Assembly (NCBI GenBank): GCA_903875045.1 | Contig: CAIQUS010000161.1 | Location: forward strand, 1 to 57,186 | Reading direction: 5' to 3' | DNA length: 57,186 nt | Source: an uncultured Bacteroidales bacterium | GTDB lineage: Bacteria > Bacteroidota > Bacteroidia > Bacteroidales > FEN-979 | Shown: positions 44,375-53,124 of the stretch, piece after piece | How positions within the stretch are numbered: position 1 is the stretch's first letter | How the letters are laid out: every line of letters begins with the position of its first letter | Position numbers and translations under genes: made by a program | Notes under the pieces: model-generated | The model's database searches: none | The model's input: the letters and a program-made list of their open reading frames with translations, nothing else | What the model was told of the DNA's origin: nothing

Positions 44375-45724
44375 ATGGCACATCAGGCTGGATTACCCCT
44401 TACCGACCGGTCGAAGGGAAATTATATTCTTTCGATCACGATCATCGGCATTTTTTTCTTCATCTTCGGGTTTGTCACCTGGCTTAATTCGGTGCTTATT
44501 CCGTTTTTGAAAATTACCTGCGAGAAAAACAATTTTGAATCCTATTTCGTTGCCTTTGCTTTTTACATCTCCTATTTTGTGATGGCCATCCCATCTTCGT
44601 TCGTGTTGAAGAAAACCGGGTTTAAAAACGGAATGTCGCTGGGGTTGCTGCTGATGGCAGTTGGCGCTTTGATCTTTATCCCGGCGGCTTATTCCAGGAT
44701 GTACGGACTTTTCCTTACAGGTCTTTTTGTTCAGGGTACGGGACTGGCAGTACTTCAAACTGCTTCCAATCCCTATGTCACCATCCTCGGGCCGCTTGAA
44801 AGTGCCGCCAAGCGGATCAGCATCATGGGAATTTGCAATAAAATCGCCGGGGTGATCAGTCCGCTGATCCTCGGTGCCATTGTGTTAAAGGGCATGGACC
44901 GGTATGACAAAACCATGCTTGGCGCGATGGATGAATTGCAAAAGAACGTGCTGCTCAATGAACTGGCCGGCCGGATCATCCTGCCATACATCATCATGGC
45001 GGTTGTGCTGGTCATACTGGCGGTGTTGCTGAGGTTTTCGGTACTGCCAGACATCGATACCGACAAGGAAGACGAAACAACCTCTTCGGCGAACCTTGCC
45101 AAAACCAGCATTCTTCAGTTTCCGCAACTGGTGCTAGGAGTGGTCGCCATTTTTGCTTATGTAGGTGTGGAGGTGGTTGCCGTAGATACCATCATCAGTT
45201 ACGGCAAAGCCCAGGGCTTTTCATTCGAACTTTCCAAATATTTTGCATCCTATACCCTCACTGCAATGGTGCTGGGTTACATCATCGGGATCATCACCAT
45301 ACCAAAATATCTTAAACAGGAGAAGGCACTCATGATTTCAGCATTGCTGGGCATTGTTTTCGGGGTGCTGGCCATCCTTTCCGCCGGTATACATTACCAG
45401 ACAACCTTTTCATTTTCGATTGCAGGATTTTCCATGATGTTCCCCTTTGATTTATCGGTGTTCTTTATTGCCATGCTGGGACTTGCCAATGCCATTATGT
45501 GGCCGGCCATCTGGCCGCTGGCCATTGATGGATTGGGCAGGTTTACCAAAACCGGATCTGCCCTTCTGATCATGGGGATAGCCGGAGGCGCTTTGTTGCC
45601 TTTGCTGTATGGGAAAATGGTTGATATGTTCAGCCCTCATCAGGCCTACCTGATCCTGATACCTTGTTATTTGTTCATTTTTTATTTTGCACAGTCGGGG
45701 CACAAATTACGTTCCTGGAAATAA
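44375..45724 (+). CDS. FucP-type sugar/proton symporter (major facilitator superfamily)
   Basis: About twelve membrane helices are visible, beginning ILSITIIGIFFFIFGFVTWL, which with the following LNSVLIPFLK is typical of the FucP/GluP family of fucose, glucose or galactose:proton symporters. The stretch VQGTGLAVLQTASNPYVTIL is a second family mark. The substrate cannot be read from the sequence. The ATG at 44375 is chosen because it gives the usual short cytoplasmic N-terminus (449 residues) and lies after the -7 box. The nucleotidyltransferase gene follows after 54 bases, a pairing seen in Bacteroidota sugar-salvage loci, so imported sugar may be activated by the next enzyme after phosphorylation. 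Confidence 0.88.
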   Translation: MAHQAGLPLTDRSKGNYILSITIIGIFFFIFGFVTWLNSVLIPFLKITCEKNNFESYFVAFAFYISYFVMAIPSSFVLKKTGFKNGMSLGLLLMAVGALIFIPAAYSRMYGLFLTGLFVQGTGLAVLQTASNPYVTILGPLESAAKRISIMGICNKIAGVISPLILGAIVLKGMDRYDKTMLGAMDELQKNVLLNELAGRIILPYIIMAVVLVILAVLLRFSVLPDIDTDKEDETTSSANLAKTSILQFPQLVLGVVAIFAYVGVEVVAVDTIISYGKAQGFSFELSKYFASYTLTAMVLGYIIGIITIPKYLKQEKALMISALLGIVFGVLAILSAGIHYQTTFSFSIAGFSMMFPFDLSVFFIAMLGLANAIMWPAIWPLAIDGLGRFTKTGSALLIMGIAGGALLPLLYGKMVDMFSPHQAYLILIPCYLFIFYFAQSGHKLRSWK

Positions 45725-45778
45725 TTCGCTGGCACCAAAACACCCCGCACCTGAGGGACAGGGGTAAAAAAAACAACT

Positions 45779-46687
45779 ATGAAACCAACACTTTTAATTC
45801 TTGCTGCCGGCATGGGCAGCCGTTATGGCGGGCTTAAACAGCTTGACCAGGTTGGCCCGTCGGGCGAAACCATTATCGACTATTCAATTTATGATGCCAT
45901 CCGGGCAGGCTTTGGTAAGGTGATATTTATCATCAAGGAGGCCATCGAGGAGGATTTCAAGGAGACATTTGTAGAGCGGTTGAAGGAGAAAATTGCCATC
46001 GACTATGTGTTCCAGGAAACCTGGATGGTGCCGGAAGGTATCATCATACCCGACAATCGCAGTAAACCGTGGGGAACAGGCCATGCGGTGATGATGGCCG
46101 ATGGAAAAATAAACGGTCCGTTTGCCGTGATCAATGCCGATGATTTTTATGGTCGCGGGGCATTCGAAACCCTTGCCGGTTACTACAAAGATTGGACACC
46201 TGGAAAAGAGAACGACTACTGCATGGTTGGTTATCACGTTGCCAACACATTGTCGGAGTTTGGTGCGGTGTCGCGCGGAGTTTGTCAGGCAGGTGCTGAT
46301 TCACTGCTGGTGGATGTGGTCGAACGCACCCATTTAGAGCGGATGGAGTCAGGAATCGCCTACAAAAACGAAAAGGAGCAAAATATTACGATTCCCGACG
46401 ACAGCATTGTTTCGATGAATTTCTGGGGATTTACACCATCTTTTTTCACTTTTCTGAACCAGGGATTCAACATGTTTATTCAAAAAAATGCAGAGAATCT
46501 CAAAGCTGAATTTTATATTCCGAGCGTTGTCAACGATCTCATCAAATCGAAACAGGCCAGTGTGAGAATTCTCCATTGCAATGAAAAATGGTTTGGGATG
46601 ACCTACAAGGAAGACCGTGAAACGGTGGTGAAAAGCATCCGCGGACTGGTTCAGGCAGGTGTTTATCCGGAAAACTTATGGGGTTGA
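45779..46687 (+). CDS. Sugar-phosphate nucleotidyltransferase family protein
   Basis: The N-terminus has the nucleotidyltransferase signature LILAAGMGSRYGGLKQL, followed by GPSGETIIDYSIYDA. The metal-binding motif is INADDFYG near 117-124, and GTGHAVMMA binds the nucleotide. The C-terminal part is short, without a left-handed beta-helix, so this is a simple transferase of 302 residues. Such enzymes join NTP and a sugar 1-phosphate. The exact sugar is unknown. It shares a strand with the FucP-type transporter just upstream and has no promoter of its own in the 54-base gap, which suggests one operon. Confidence 0.85.
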   Translation: MKPTLLILAAGMGSRYGGLKQLDQVGPSGETIIDYSIYDAIRAGFGKVIFIIKEAIEEDFKETFVERLKEKIAIDYVFQETWMVPEGIIIPDNRSKPWGTGHAVMMADGKINGPFAVINADDFYGRGAFETLAGYYKDWTPGKENDYCMVGYHVANTLSEFGAVSRGVCQAGADSLLVDVVERTHLERMESGIAYKNEKEQNITIPDDSIVSMNFWGFTPSFFTFLNQGFNMFIQKNAENLKAEFYIPSVVNDLIKSKQASVRILHCNEKWFGMTYKEDRETVVKSIRGLVQAGVYPENLWG

Positions 46688-46732
46688 CCCAATTTTCTGA
46701 CTTTTTGATCGTTATCCAGCCTATTAAATAGC

Positions 46733-46740
46733 TACTTTTG
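46733..46740 (+). promoter_or_regulatory. Bacteroidota -7 element (TACTTTTG)
   Basis: TACTTTTG fits TAnnTTTG and precedes the barrel protein start by 21 bases, a short leader. It also shows that the earlier in-frame start at 46738 is improbable, because that codon overlaps the box. Confidence 0.65.
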
Positions 46741-46761
46741 TACGCGGCAAAAACCCCTTCT

Positions 46762-47457
46762 ATGAAAAGTTTTAAGAAAACCCTGATCAGCATCACAACA
46801 GTCATCCTGTTCGTTTCAATCCTTATTCCCGGTTTCGGGGTGGCACAGGTGGTGAATTCAGCCACAAAAAAGCGTATCAGCATCGGTGTCGGATTGTTTA
46901 CCGATATCTGGATGAATACCCCGGATGGCATGAAAACCCGCACCATCAATCAGGGAGTGCAGGTATTTGGCACCTATAACATGCCTTTCGGCAAAAGTAA
47001 CTTTAGTTTTGCCATCGGTTTAGGTGTCAATATTCACAATCTCTATTGGAATTACAGATATGAAGGAAGCAGCGATTCGCTTCAGTTTAAGCCCATTCCG
47101 GCAAATTCAAGTTACAAGCGGAGCAAACTGACCATGCCTTATCTGGAAATTCCCCTCGAATTTCGCTTTAAATCGAAGAGCAAATTTGCACTGGGGGTAG
47201 GATTTAAGGTCGGATATATGATTTACGGGCATTCCAAATATGTGGGATCCGATTATATATTTAAAACCAGCAGTACCATCGTCTCATCATTCAAAGATAT
47301 CAAAAACATTGAGAAATTTGCTTACGGACCCACGCTCCGGCTGGGATACAAGTGGTTTCATGTCAACGGTTATTATTCCCTCTCAAGTATTTTTGTCAAA
47401 GGGAAAGGACCGGATATCTATCCGATTTCAGTCGGTTTTGTGCTGATGCCCTTCTGA
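46762..47457 (+). CDS. Outer-membrane beta-barrel protein, PorT-like
   Basis: The 231-residue protein has a signal peptide (MKSFKKTLISITTVILFVSI, cleaved near GFGVAQ). An eight-to-ten-stranded barrel pattern follows, with alternating strands such as FAIGLGVNIHNLYW, LEIPLEFRFKSKSKFALGVG and LRLGYKWFHVNGYYSLS, and it ends in VGFVLMPF with a terminal phenylalanine. This is the style of the outer-membrane beta-barrel (PorT/OmpA-like) families that are numerous in Bacteroidota. No specific function can be assigned. Its stop codon abuts the stop of the convergent membrane gene on the other strand; the two stops form the palindrome TGATCA. Confidence 0.75.
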   Translation: MKSFKKTLISITTVILFVSILIPGFGVAQVVNSATKKRISIGVGLFTDIWMNTPDGMKTRTINQGVQVFGTYNMPFGKSNFSFAIGLGVNIHNLYWNYRYEGSSDSLQFKPIPANSSYKRSKLTMPYLEIPLEFRFKSKSKFALGVGFKVGYMIYGHSKYVGSDYIFKTSSTIVSSFKDIKNIEKFAYGPTLRLGYKWFHVNGYYSLSSIFVKGKGPDIYPISVGFVLMPF

Positions 47458-48072
47458 TCAGAGCAGGGTTATCAGAATTGACATCACAACAACTCCCATC
47501 ACGAAGCCTGAATATATTTCGGCGGGTTGATGGGAGTTTGATTTTAAACGGGCAAACCCGATGATGCCTGCCAGCATGATTCCCGTGAAGATCTCCGTAT
47601 TCAGATTGACCCCGAAATTCAGGGAGAGCCCGAGGAACAATCCTGTGAAACTGCCGATCCCTACCAGATGCAGGCTGATTTTGTGATAATAATTGACCAT
47701 CAGGGAGAGAATGGATAGAAGGGTGGCACCCAGCATATAGTAGCTGAAAACGGACGATATATGAACCCCTCTCAGGAGAAAATAGGTCAGATAATAGAAC
47801 ACGGAAATGGCCAGGATCGGGTAAGTTCTGTCTTCCCTGGTGGTCATGTACATAGAAGAGATTATTTTGAGGCGGGCAAGCATCCAGCTGAGAAACAGCG
47901 GGAAAAGAACCGTGGTCAGAAAAACCATGCCCGCAAGTGTCATCTTATAAGAAAAAGGAAGCGAAAAAGATAACAAGCTGTTAAGGTTCAACAGCAGTAG
48001 CAGAATGTACGTTGGGATAAGCAATGGATGAAAAATATATGAAATCACCCTGGCAAGTTTCGTTTCAATCAT
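47458..48072 (-). CDS. PAP2-like integral membrane protein
   Basis: The 204-residue protein has about six membrane helices, starting FHPLLIPTYILLLLLNLN. The C-terminal half shows HLVGIGSFTGLFLG and FARLKSNSHQPAEIYSGF, which recall the last histidine-containing motifs of the PAP2 phosphatase superfamily, as used by undecaprenyl- or phosphatidate-phosphatases. The first PAP2 motif (KxxxxxxRP) appears reduced to REDRTYPI. It may therefore be a PAP2-fold protein with altered activity. It lies 11 bases downstream of rpoN on the same strand and is probably co-transcribed with it. Confidence 0.65.
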   Translation of the reverse strand: MIETKLARVISYIFHPLLIPTYILLLLLNLNSLLSFSLPFSYKMTLAGMVFLTTVLFPLFLSWMLARLKIISSMYMTTREDRTYPILAISVFYYLTYFLLRGVHISSVFSYYMLGATLLSILSLMVNYYHKISLHLVGIGSFTGLFLGLSLNFGVNLNTEIFTGIMLAGIIGFARLKSNSHQPAEIYSGFVMGVVVMSILITLL

Positions 48073-48083
48073 GCAGCAGATGG

Positions 48084-49571
48084 TTAAAGCTCTTTACGCA
48101 TACGGGCAACAGGGACATTCAGTTGCTTGCGGTACTTTGCAATGGTTCGGCGTGCGATGTTGTAGCCTTTTTCTTTCAGCAGGTCCACCAGTTCATCATC
48201 GGTAAGAGGTTTTGATTTTTCTTCGGCTTCAATGGTATCGGAAAGGATTTTTTTAATTTCCCTGGTGGAAATTTCCTCACCTTCGGTATTGAGCATCGAT
48301 TCGCTGAAAAAACTCTTCAGCAGCAGCGTCCCGAAAGGTGTTTGCACATATTTGCTGTTGGCCACGCGTGAAACGGTGGAGATGTCGAGCGCGACAATGT
48401 TTGCAATGTCTTTCAGGATCATGGGGCGCAGTTTGGTATCATCACCGGAAAGAAAATATTCCCGCTGATAATCCATAATGGCCTTCATGGTGGTGTAGAG
48501 GGTTTCCTGCCGTTGTTTGATGGCATCAATGAACCCGCGTGCTGAATCAAGTTTTTGCTTGATGAACGACAATGCTTCTTTCTCTGCCGGTTTACGTTTG
48601 GCGCCGCCATATTCATGCAACATGCTGATGTAATCGCGGTTCAGCGATAATTCGGGGGTGTACCTGGTATTGAGTGTAAGTTCAAGGATGCCGTCGATGT
48701 TGGTGATCACGAAATCGGGCACCACATACTGGCTGTCGCGGGCCACTTCCGCAATGGTATTACCGGGTTTGGGGTTGAGGGTTTGAATTTCCGCGATAGC
48801 CTCCCTGAGTTCTTCTTCTGAGATATTTCCCTTTTGAAGGATTTTATCGTAATGTTTCTTGCTGAATTCTTCGAAATAAAACCGCAGGATGATGATGGCC
48901 AGGTCGGTGGCGTAAGAGCGGTCGGGTTTGTGTTCGAGCTGGATCAGCAGGCATTCCTGGAGGCTGCGGGCGGCAATGCCAGGAGGATCGAACGATTGAA
49001 CGACTTTCAGCACTTCGAGGATTTCATCCTGGGTGGCATCAATGGCCTGGTTGAAAGCCAGATCGTCGGCAAGGGCCGGAATTTCACGGCACAGGTATCC
49101 CGATTCATCAAGGTTGCCAATGATGGTGGCAGCAATGATGTATTGCTTATCGGTGAATTTATGCATGCCGATCTGGCTTATGAGGAAATCCTGAAAACTG
49201 ATCCCCGAAATAATCGGAATTTCACGGGTTTCTTCATCAGGACTTTTATTATTGGCAACCAGGCGATATTCGGGAATTTCTTCCTCATCCACATAATCCT
49301 CAAAGGTAAATTCATCTTCGGCCGAGGGAACCGGATCAGTTTCGTTAAAATCATCCTCATCCGCATCAATTGAATCGGTAACGGTCTCCTCGTCCTGGGT
49401 GTTTACGTCCTCTTCTTCCGAGCTGGCTTCTTCCAGGGCCGGATTTTCCTCAATCTCCTGCTTGATACGCTGGTCGAGTGAGAGAATTGGCTCCTGCAAT
49501 AAACGCATCACCAGCACCTGCTGAGGGGAAAGTTTCTGGATTAAACGCTGCTGTAATTTCTGGTTCAACAT
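48084..49571 (-). CDS. rpoN: RNA polymerase sigma-54 factor
   Basis: The 495-residue protein has the glutamine-rich activator-contact region at its start (LNQKLQQRLIQKLSPQQVLV), then an acidic linker with many Glu and Asp, the core-binding region, and the DNA-binding C-terminus. The RpoN box is ARRTIAKYRKQL, close to the end, and the helix-turn-helix includes LDISTVSRVANSKY. Sigma-54 directs transcription from -24/-12 promoters and needs an AAA+ activator, none of which is encoded in this window. The ATG at 49571 is chosen because an upstream in-frame start at 49589 would lie in the promoter and add six non-conserved residues. The -7 box ends six bases before the chosen start, so the message may be nearly leaderless. 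Confidence 0.93.
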   Translation of the reverse strand: MLNQKLQQRLIQKLSPQQVLVMRLLQEPILSLDQRIKQEIEENPALEEASSEEEDVNTQDEETVTDSIDADEDDFNETDPVPSAEDEFTFEDYVDEEEIPEYRLVANNKSPDEETREIPIISGISFQDFLISQIGMHKFTDKQYIIAATIIGNLDESGYLCREIPALADDLAFNQAIDATQDEILEVLKVVQSFDPPGIAARSLQECLLIQLEHKPDRSYATDLAIIILRFYFEEFSKKHYDKILQKGNISEEELREAIAEIQTLNPKPGNTIAEVARDSQYVVPDFVITNIDGILELTLNTRYTPELSLNRDYISMLHEYGGAKRKPAEKEALSFIKQKLDSARGFIDAIKQRQETLYTTMKAIMDYQREYFLSGDDTKLRPMILKDIANIVALDISTVSRVANSKYVQTPFGTLLLKSFFSESMLNTEGEEISTREIKKILSDTIEAEEKSKPLTDDELVDLLKEKGYNIARRTIAKYRKQLNVPVARMRKEL

Positions 49572-49577
49572 AGCTGA

Positions 49578-49585
49578 CAAATATA
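49578..49585 (-). promoter_or_regulatory. Bacteroidota -7 element (TATATTTG on the minus strand) for rpoN
   Basis: On the minus strand TATATTTG is followed by only six bases (TCAGCT) and then the rpoN ATG, so transcription would start at or next to the start codon. Confidence 0.6.
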
Positions 49586-49716
49586 ACAATTAATCCTTCT
49601 AACTTATTTCCCTGATCGGTGAAAAAATCTTTCCGGGCATTAAAATATGATGAACTGTCTATTTTGTCGAAAAGATGAGATGGAATTGAATAAATTCGCC
49701 AAAAAAAAGATTCACC

Positions 49717-50745
49717 ATGGAAGGAATTCCCGGTCTGCGATCGAAATCTTATACCGTTTTAATACATATTTTGGTTTGGGTTGCATTTTTGCTGATTCCC
49801 CTGATTTTTATTGAATCGGCAACCGGAAGAGAGCGGTTCATGCTGATGGGATGGTTTCAGCAACTGCTGATGGCCGCTTATTTTTATTTCAACTTCCTGT
49901 ATCTCATTCCGCGTTTTTTATTGCGGAAAAAAATAGGCGTCTATTTTTTGATGCTGTTTGTAGGCCTGGCAGCCATCAGCGGGATAAATGTCATTTTCGC
50001 CCTGGCCACCTCCGGTTTGATTGAGCATCACCATCCGTTTAACTTCTGGCGTACGGCCTTCTTCCCTTTTTATCCGGCGGTGATGGCTTTTGCCTTGAGC
50101 AGTTCAGTTCGCATCACCATGGAATGGTTTAAAAATGAACGCCAGAAAAAGGAGATGGAAGCTGAGAAACTCTCGTCGGAACTGGCATTTCTGAAATCTC
50201 AGGTAAACCCTCATTTTCTTTTCAACATTCTGAACAACATCTGTTCACTGGCCCGAAAAAAATCGGATGAAACCGAGAATGCGATCATCAAACTTTCACA
50301 GATCATGCGGTATATGCTGCAGGATTCGAAGGACGAAAAGGTGAGCCTCGATAAGGAGGTGGAGTACCTTCAGAGTTACATTGAACTTCAGCGGTTGCGG
50401 CTGCCCGAGGCGGTTAAAATCGATTTTTCGACCGAAGGCCGGACCGGATTGTGTTCAATCGAGCCATTGCTGCTCATCCCCTTTGTCGAAAATGCCTTCA
50501 AGCATGGTGTGAGTTACCAGGATTCGTCGGAAATCAAAATCCGGCTGGTATGCCGGGGACAGTCAATTTCGTTTTTCGTAGGAAATCATATCACAAAATT
50601 TCATGGTGAAAAAGTTGAACAAGGATCGGGGATTGGCCTGAAAAATGTGATGCGCCGGCTGGAACTCCTCTATCCCGGCAAACATCAGTTAAAAATCACC
50701 GATGATGGCAACCAATACCAGGTGGAACTTGATATACAATATTAA
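49717..50745 (+). CDS. LytS-family sensor histidine kinase
   Basis: Four membrane helices occupy about the first 140 residues (ILVWVAFLLIPLIFI, then a long hydrophobic run to FALSSSVRIT), without a large extracellular sensor domain. The kinase part starts with LKSQVNPHFLFNILNNICSL, where the histidine is phosphorylated, and includes IIKLSQIMRYMLQDSKDEKV, LIPFVENAFKHG and GSGIGLKNVMRRL. This is the LytS/YehU type (His_kinase domain) that works with LytTR response regulators. The next gene overlaps its stop by one base and encodes exactly such a regulator. The signal sensed cannot be read from the sequence. Confidence 0.9.
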   Translation: MEGIPGLRSKSYTVLIHILVWVAFLLIPLIFIESATGRERFMLMGWFQQLLMAAYFYFNFLYLIPRFLLRKKIGVYFLMLFVGLAAISGINVIFALATSGLIEHHHPFNFWRTAFFPFYPAVMAFALSSSVRITMEWFKNERQKKEMEAEKLSSELAFLKSQVNPHFLFNILNNICSLARKKSDETENAIIKLSQIMRYMLQDSKDEKVSLDKEVEYLQSYIELQRLRLPEAVKIDFSTEGRTGLCSIEPLLLIPFVENAFKHGVSYQDSSEIKIRLVCRGQSISFFVGNHITKFHGEKVEQGSGIGLKNVMRRLELLYPGKHQLKITDDGNQYQVELDIQY

Positions 50746-51476
50746 TGATGATACGCTGTCTGGCCATTGATGATGAAATGCTTGCCCTTGATTTACTTGA
50801 GGACAACATTAAAAAAGTTCCGTTTCTGGAGTTGGTGAAAACCTGCCGGAGCGCCATGGAGGCGATGGAAGTTTTGCGCAATGAACCCATCGACTTGTTG
50901 TTCCTCGACATACAGATGCCCGACATTTCCGGGATCCAGCTTTTGAAAAGTCTGCATCACAAACCACTGGTTATTTTTACCACCGCATTTTCAAAGTACG
51001 CCACCGATGGTTTTGATCTCGATGTGATTGACTACCTGCTGAAGCCATACTCCTTTGAACGCTTCCTGAAAGCCGTGAACAAAGTACACGAATACATCGA
51101 TCTGCGTGATCGCGCTTCTAATCAGGCCAATGCGAAAGAAATCGTTGCATCTCCGAATTTTTTATTTGTCAAGGCCGATTACAAACTCTACAAGATAAAT
51201 CTGAAAGACATTCTTTATGTTGAAGGATTGAAGGATTATGTAAAGATTTATGCCAGTGATAAACCCATCGTGACCCAGATGAGCATGAAAGGGCTGGAGG
51301 AAAAACTTCCGTCACAGGATTTTATCCGCGTTCATCGCTCTTTCATCGTGGCATTCAATAAAATTGATTTCGTACAAAAACACATGCTCACCATCGGGAA
51401 AAAGGAAATTCCGATCAGCGAACATTACCGTGATCAGCTTTTTAATATTATTAACTACGAAAAACCGCTGGAATAA
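50745..51476 (+). CDS. LytTR-family response regulator
   Basis: A receiver domain fills about residues 1-120, with acidic pocket D9-D10, phosphoacceptor D55 in LLFLDIQMPD and the late lysine in YLLKPYSFERF. A LytTR DNA-binding domain follows from about 140 (FLFVKADYKLYKI, ILYVEGLKDYVKIY, FIRVHRSFIVAFNKI). The start ATG at 50745 overlaps the kinase stop codon by one base; the ATG at 50748 is equally possible. Together with the LytS-like kinase it forms a two-component system that typically controls envelope or metabolic genes. The following efflux operon is separated by repeats and may or may not be a target. Confidence 0.92.
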   Translation: MMIRCLAIDDEMLALDLLEDNIKKVPFLELVKTCRSAMEAMEVLRNEPIDLLFLDIQMPDISGIQLLKSLHHKPLVIFTTAFSKYATDGFDLDVIDYLLKPYSFERFLKAVNKVHEYIDLRDRASNQANAKEIVASPNFLFVKADYKLYKINLKDILYVEGLKDYVKIYASDKPIVTQMSMKGLEEKLPSQDFIRVHRSFIVAFNKIDFVQKHMLTIGKKEIPISEHYRDQLFNIINYEKPLE

Positions 51477-51538
51477 TGTAAAATAACAGATCCATTGAGT
51501 GTTTACAACCACCCACCATTCATCCCCAGGCAACTCTG

Positions 51539-51591
51539 TAACCCTTTAACCCTGCGACCTTATGACCCTGTAACCCTGTGACCTTGTGACC
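51539..51591. repeat. Degenerate GACCYTGT-type short repeats
   Basis: About six imperfect units (ACCCTGTAACC, ACCTTGTGACC and similar) run through the gap after the LytTR gene. They are directly followed by a perfect 10-bp repeat array. Confidence 0.6.
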
Positions 51592-51600
51592 AAATAATTT

Positions 51601-51700
51601 TACACAGAGATACACAGAGATACACAGAGATACACAGAGATACACAGAGAACCACAGAGAACCACAGAGAACCACAGAGAACCACAGAGAACCACGGAGA
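51601..51700. repeat. Decanucleotide tandem repeat, ten units
   Basis: Five copies of TACACAGAGA are followed by four copies of ACCACAGAGA and one ACCACGGAGA, exactly 100 bases. The array lies 26 bases before the TolC-type gene, so its length could affect expression of the efflux operon. Confidence 0.95.
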
Positions 51701-51726
51701 AATTTAATTATAAAGTAAGTTATCAA

Positions 51727-53067
51727 ATGAAACGAACGATTTGGCTTTTTATCATCTTGTTTTTTGCTGCCGGAACGACCGGAGCCCAAAACAAGCCGTG
51801 GACTTTTCAGCAATGTCTGGATACAGCGCTTCAGCGGAACATATCGGTCAACCAGAGCCGGATGAGCAACGAGCTCAATAAGGTAAGCCTGGAACAGTCG
51901 AAAGCTAACCGGATACCAAGTTTAAGTGCCAGCGCGAATGAAGCGCTCAATGTGGGGAAAAACGTCGATCCCACCACAAATACTTTCGTAACAGAGGGTT
52001 ACCATTCCACCAATCTGGGGATCAGCAGCAGTTATAATCTTTTCAACGGTTTACAGAATGCCAATACCATCCGGCAAAACCGGCTCAATGTTCAGGCGGG
52101 AGAATCGGACATCGAAAAAGCAAAAAATGATGTAATCCTGAATATTACGACCGGATATCTTCAGGTACTCTTTACCAAAGAGATCCTTGCAGCCGCTAAA
52201 AGCCAGGAGGAAGCCACTACTTCTCAGGTTGATCGGACAGAGAAGATGGTGAATGCCGGTAAATCGCCCGAAAGTGACCTCCTGCAAATCAAATCGCAGC
52301 TGGCTACCGACAACCTTGCAGTCATCACTGCGCAAAACCAGTTTGACCTGGCCAAAGTCACACTGATGCAGCTCATGGACATTCCCATTGCCGATAATTT
52401 TGAGGTAGCGATTCCGGTGATGGCAGAATCAGCCGCTTTGGTCTTTCCTTCCAATGCTGAGATTTATCAGAAATCGCTGACCATATTGCCGCAAATCAAC
52501 AGTGCTTCGCTGAGGACCAGCGCTTCAGAAATGGCGCTGAAAGTTTCACAGGGGGCGCATTGGCCAAGGATAAACCTGGGGGCCAACATGAATACAAACT
52601 ATGCATCAAGCAGAAAAAAGGGCAATGTAAATCCAGAAGGGTATCCTTTTTTCGAGCAGGTGTGGGATAACATCGGACAATCATTTTCCATGGGCATTTC
52701 AATTCCGATATACAGCAACCGCCAGATAAAGAGCAATATCGACCGGGCTAAAATCAATCTGATTACCACCCGGTTGAATGAGCAGAATGTTAAAAATGTC
52801 CTGAGAAAAAGTATTGAGCAGACATACACCGATATGCGTGCCTCTGTGAAGAAATATGAAGCGACCAAACAGCAGGTGGCAGCGGTGGAATCGGTGTATA
52901 AAAATGCCGAAAAGAAGTATACGGTAGGAGTGATGAGCGCTACCGATTTCCTGATCCAGAAGAACAATTTTACACAATCGCAGTCAAACCTTATTCAGGC
53001 CAAATATGATTACATCTTTAAACAGAAGATTCTGGACTTTTATCAGGGGAAGGCGATACAATTCTAA
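51727..53067 (+). CDS. TolC-family outer-membrane efflux protein
   Basis: A signal peptide (MKRTIWLFIILFFAAGTTGA) precedes a TolC-type repeat: two copies of a long helix-strand-helix unit. Marks include FQQCLDTALQRNISVNQSRM at the start, GISSSYNLFNGLQNANTIRQ in the first beta region and GISIPIYSNRQIKSNIDRAK in the second. The end reads KYTVGVMSATDFLIQKNNFTQ, typical for the last helix. The product would form the trimeric outer-membrane channel for the MacA/MacB-type proteins encoded directly downstream. The spacing to the adaptor gene is 57 bases and contains an ACGATTT repeat. Confidence 0.9.
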   Translation: MKRTIWLFIILFFAAGTTGAQNKPWTFQQCLDTALQRNISVNQSRMSNELNKVSLEQSKANRIPSLSASANEALNVGKNVDPTTNTFVTEGYHSTNLGISSSYNLFNGLQNANTIRQNRLNVQAGESDIEKAKNDVILNITTGYLQVLFTKEILAAAKSQEEATTSQVDRTEKMVNAGKSPESDLLQIKSQLATDNLAVITAQNQFDLAKVTLMQLMDIPIADNFEVAIPVMAESAALVFPSNAEIYQKSLTILPQINSASLRTSASEMALKVSQGAHWPRINLGANMNTNYASSRKKGNVNPEGYPFFEQVWDNIGQSFSMGISIPIYSNRQIKSNIDRAKINLITTRLNEQNVKNVLRKSIEQTYTDMRASVKKYEATKQQVAAVESVYKNAEKKYTVGVMSATDFLIQKNNFTQSQSNLIQAKYDYIFKQKILDFYQGKAIQF

Positions 53068-53069
53068 TT

Positions 53070-53097
53070 ACGATTTACGATTTACGATTTACGATTT
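53070..53097. repeat. Heptanucleotide repeat ACGATTT x4
   Basis: Four perfect units fill most of the gap between the channel and adaptor genes. It is the same unit, in another phase, as the GATTTAC run between pstB and phoU. Confidence 0.85.
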
Positions 53098-53124
53098 GGG
53101 TTGAAAACTAACAAGATTAATATT

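Noticed and set aside
51601-51700. CRISPR array
   Set aside because: The units are 10 bases long and contiguous, with no spacers; it is a simple tandem repeat.
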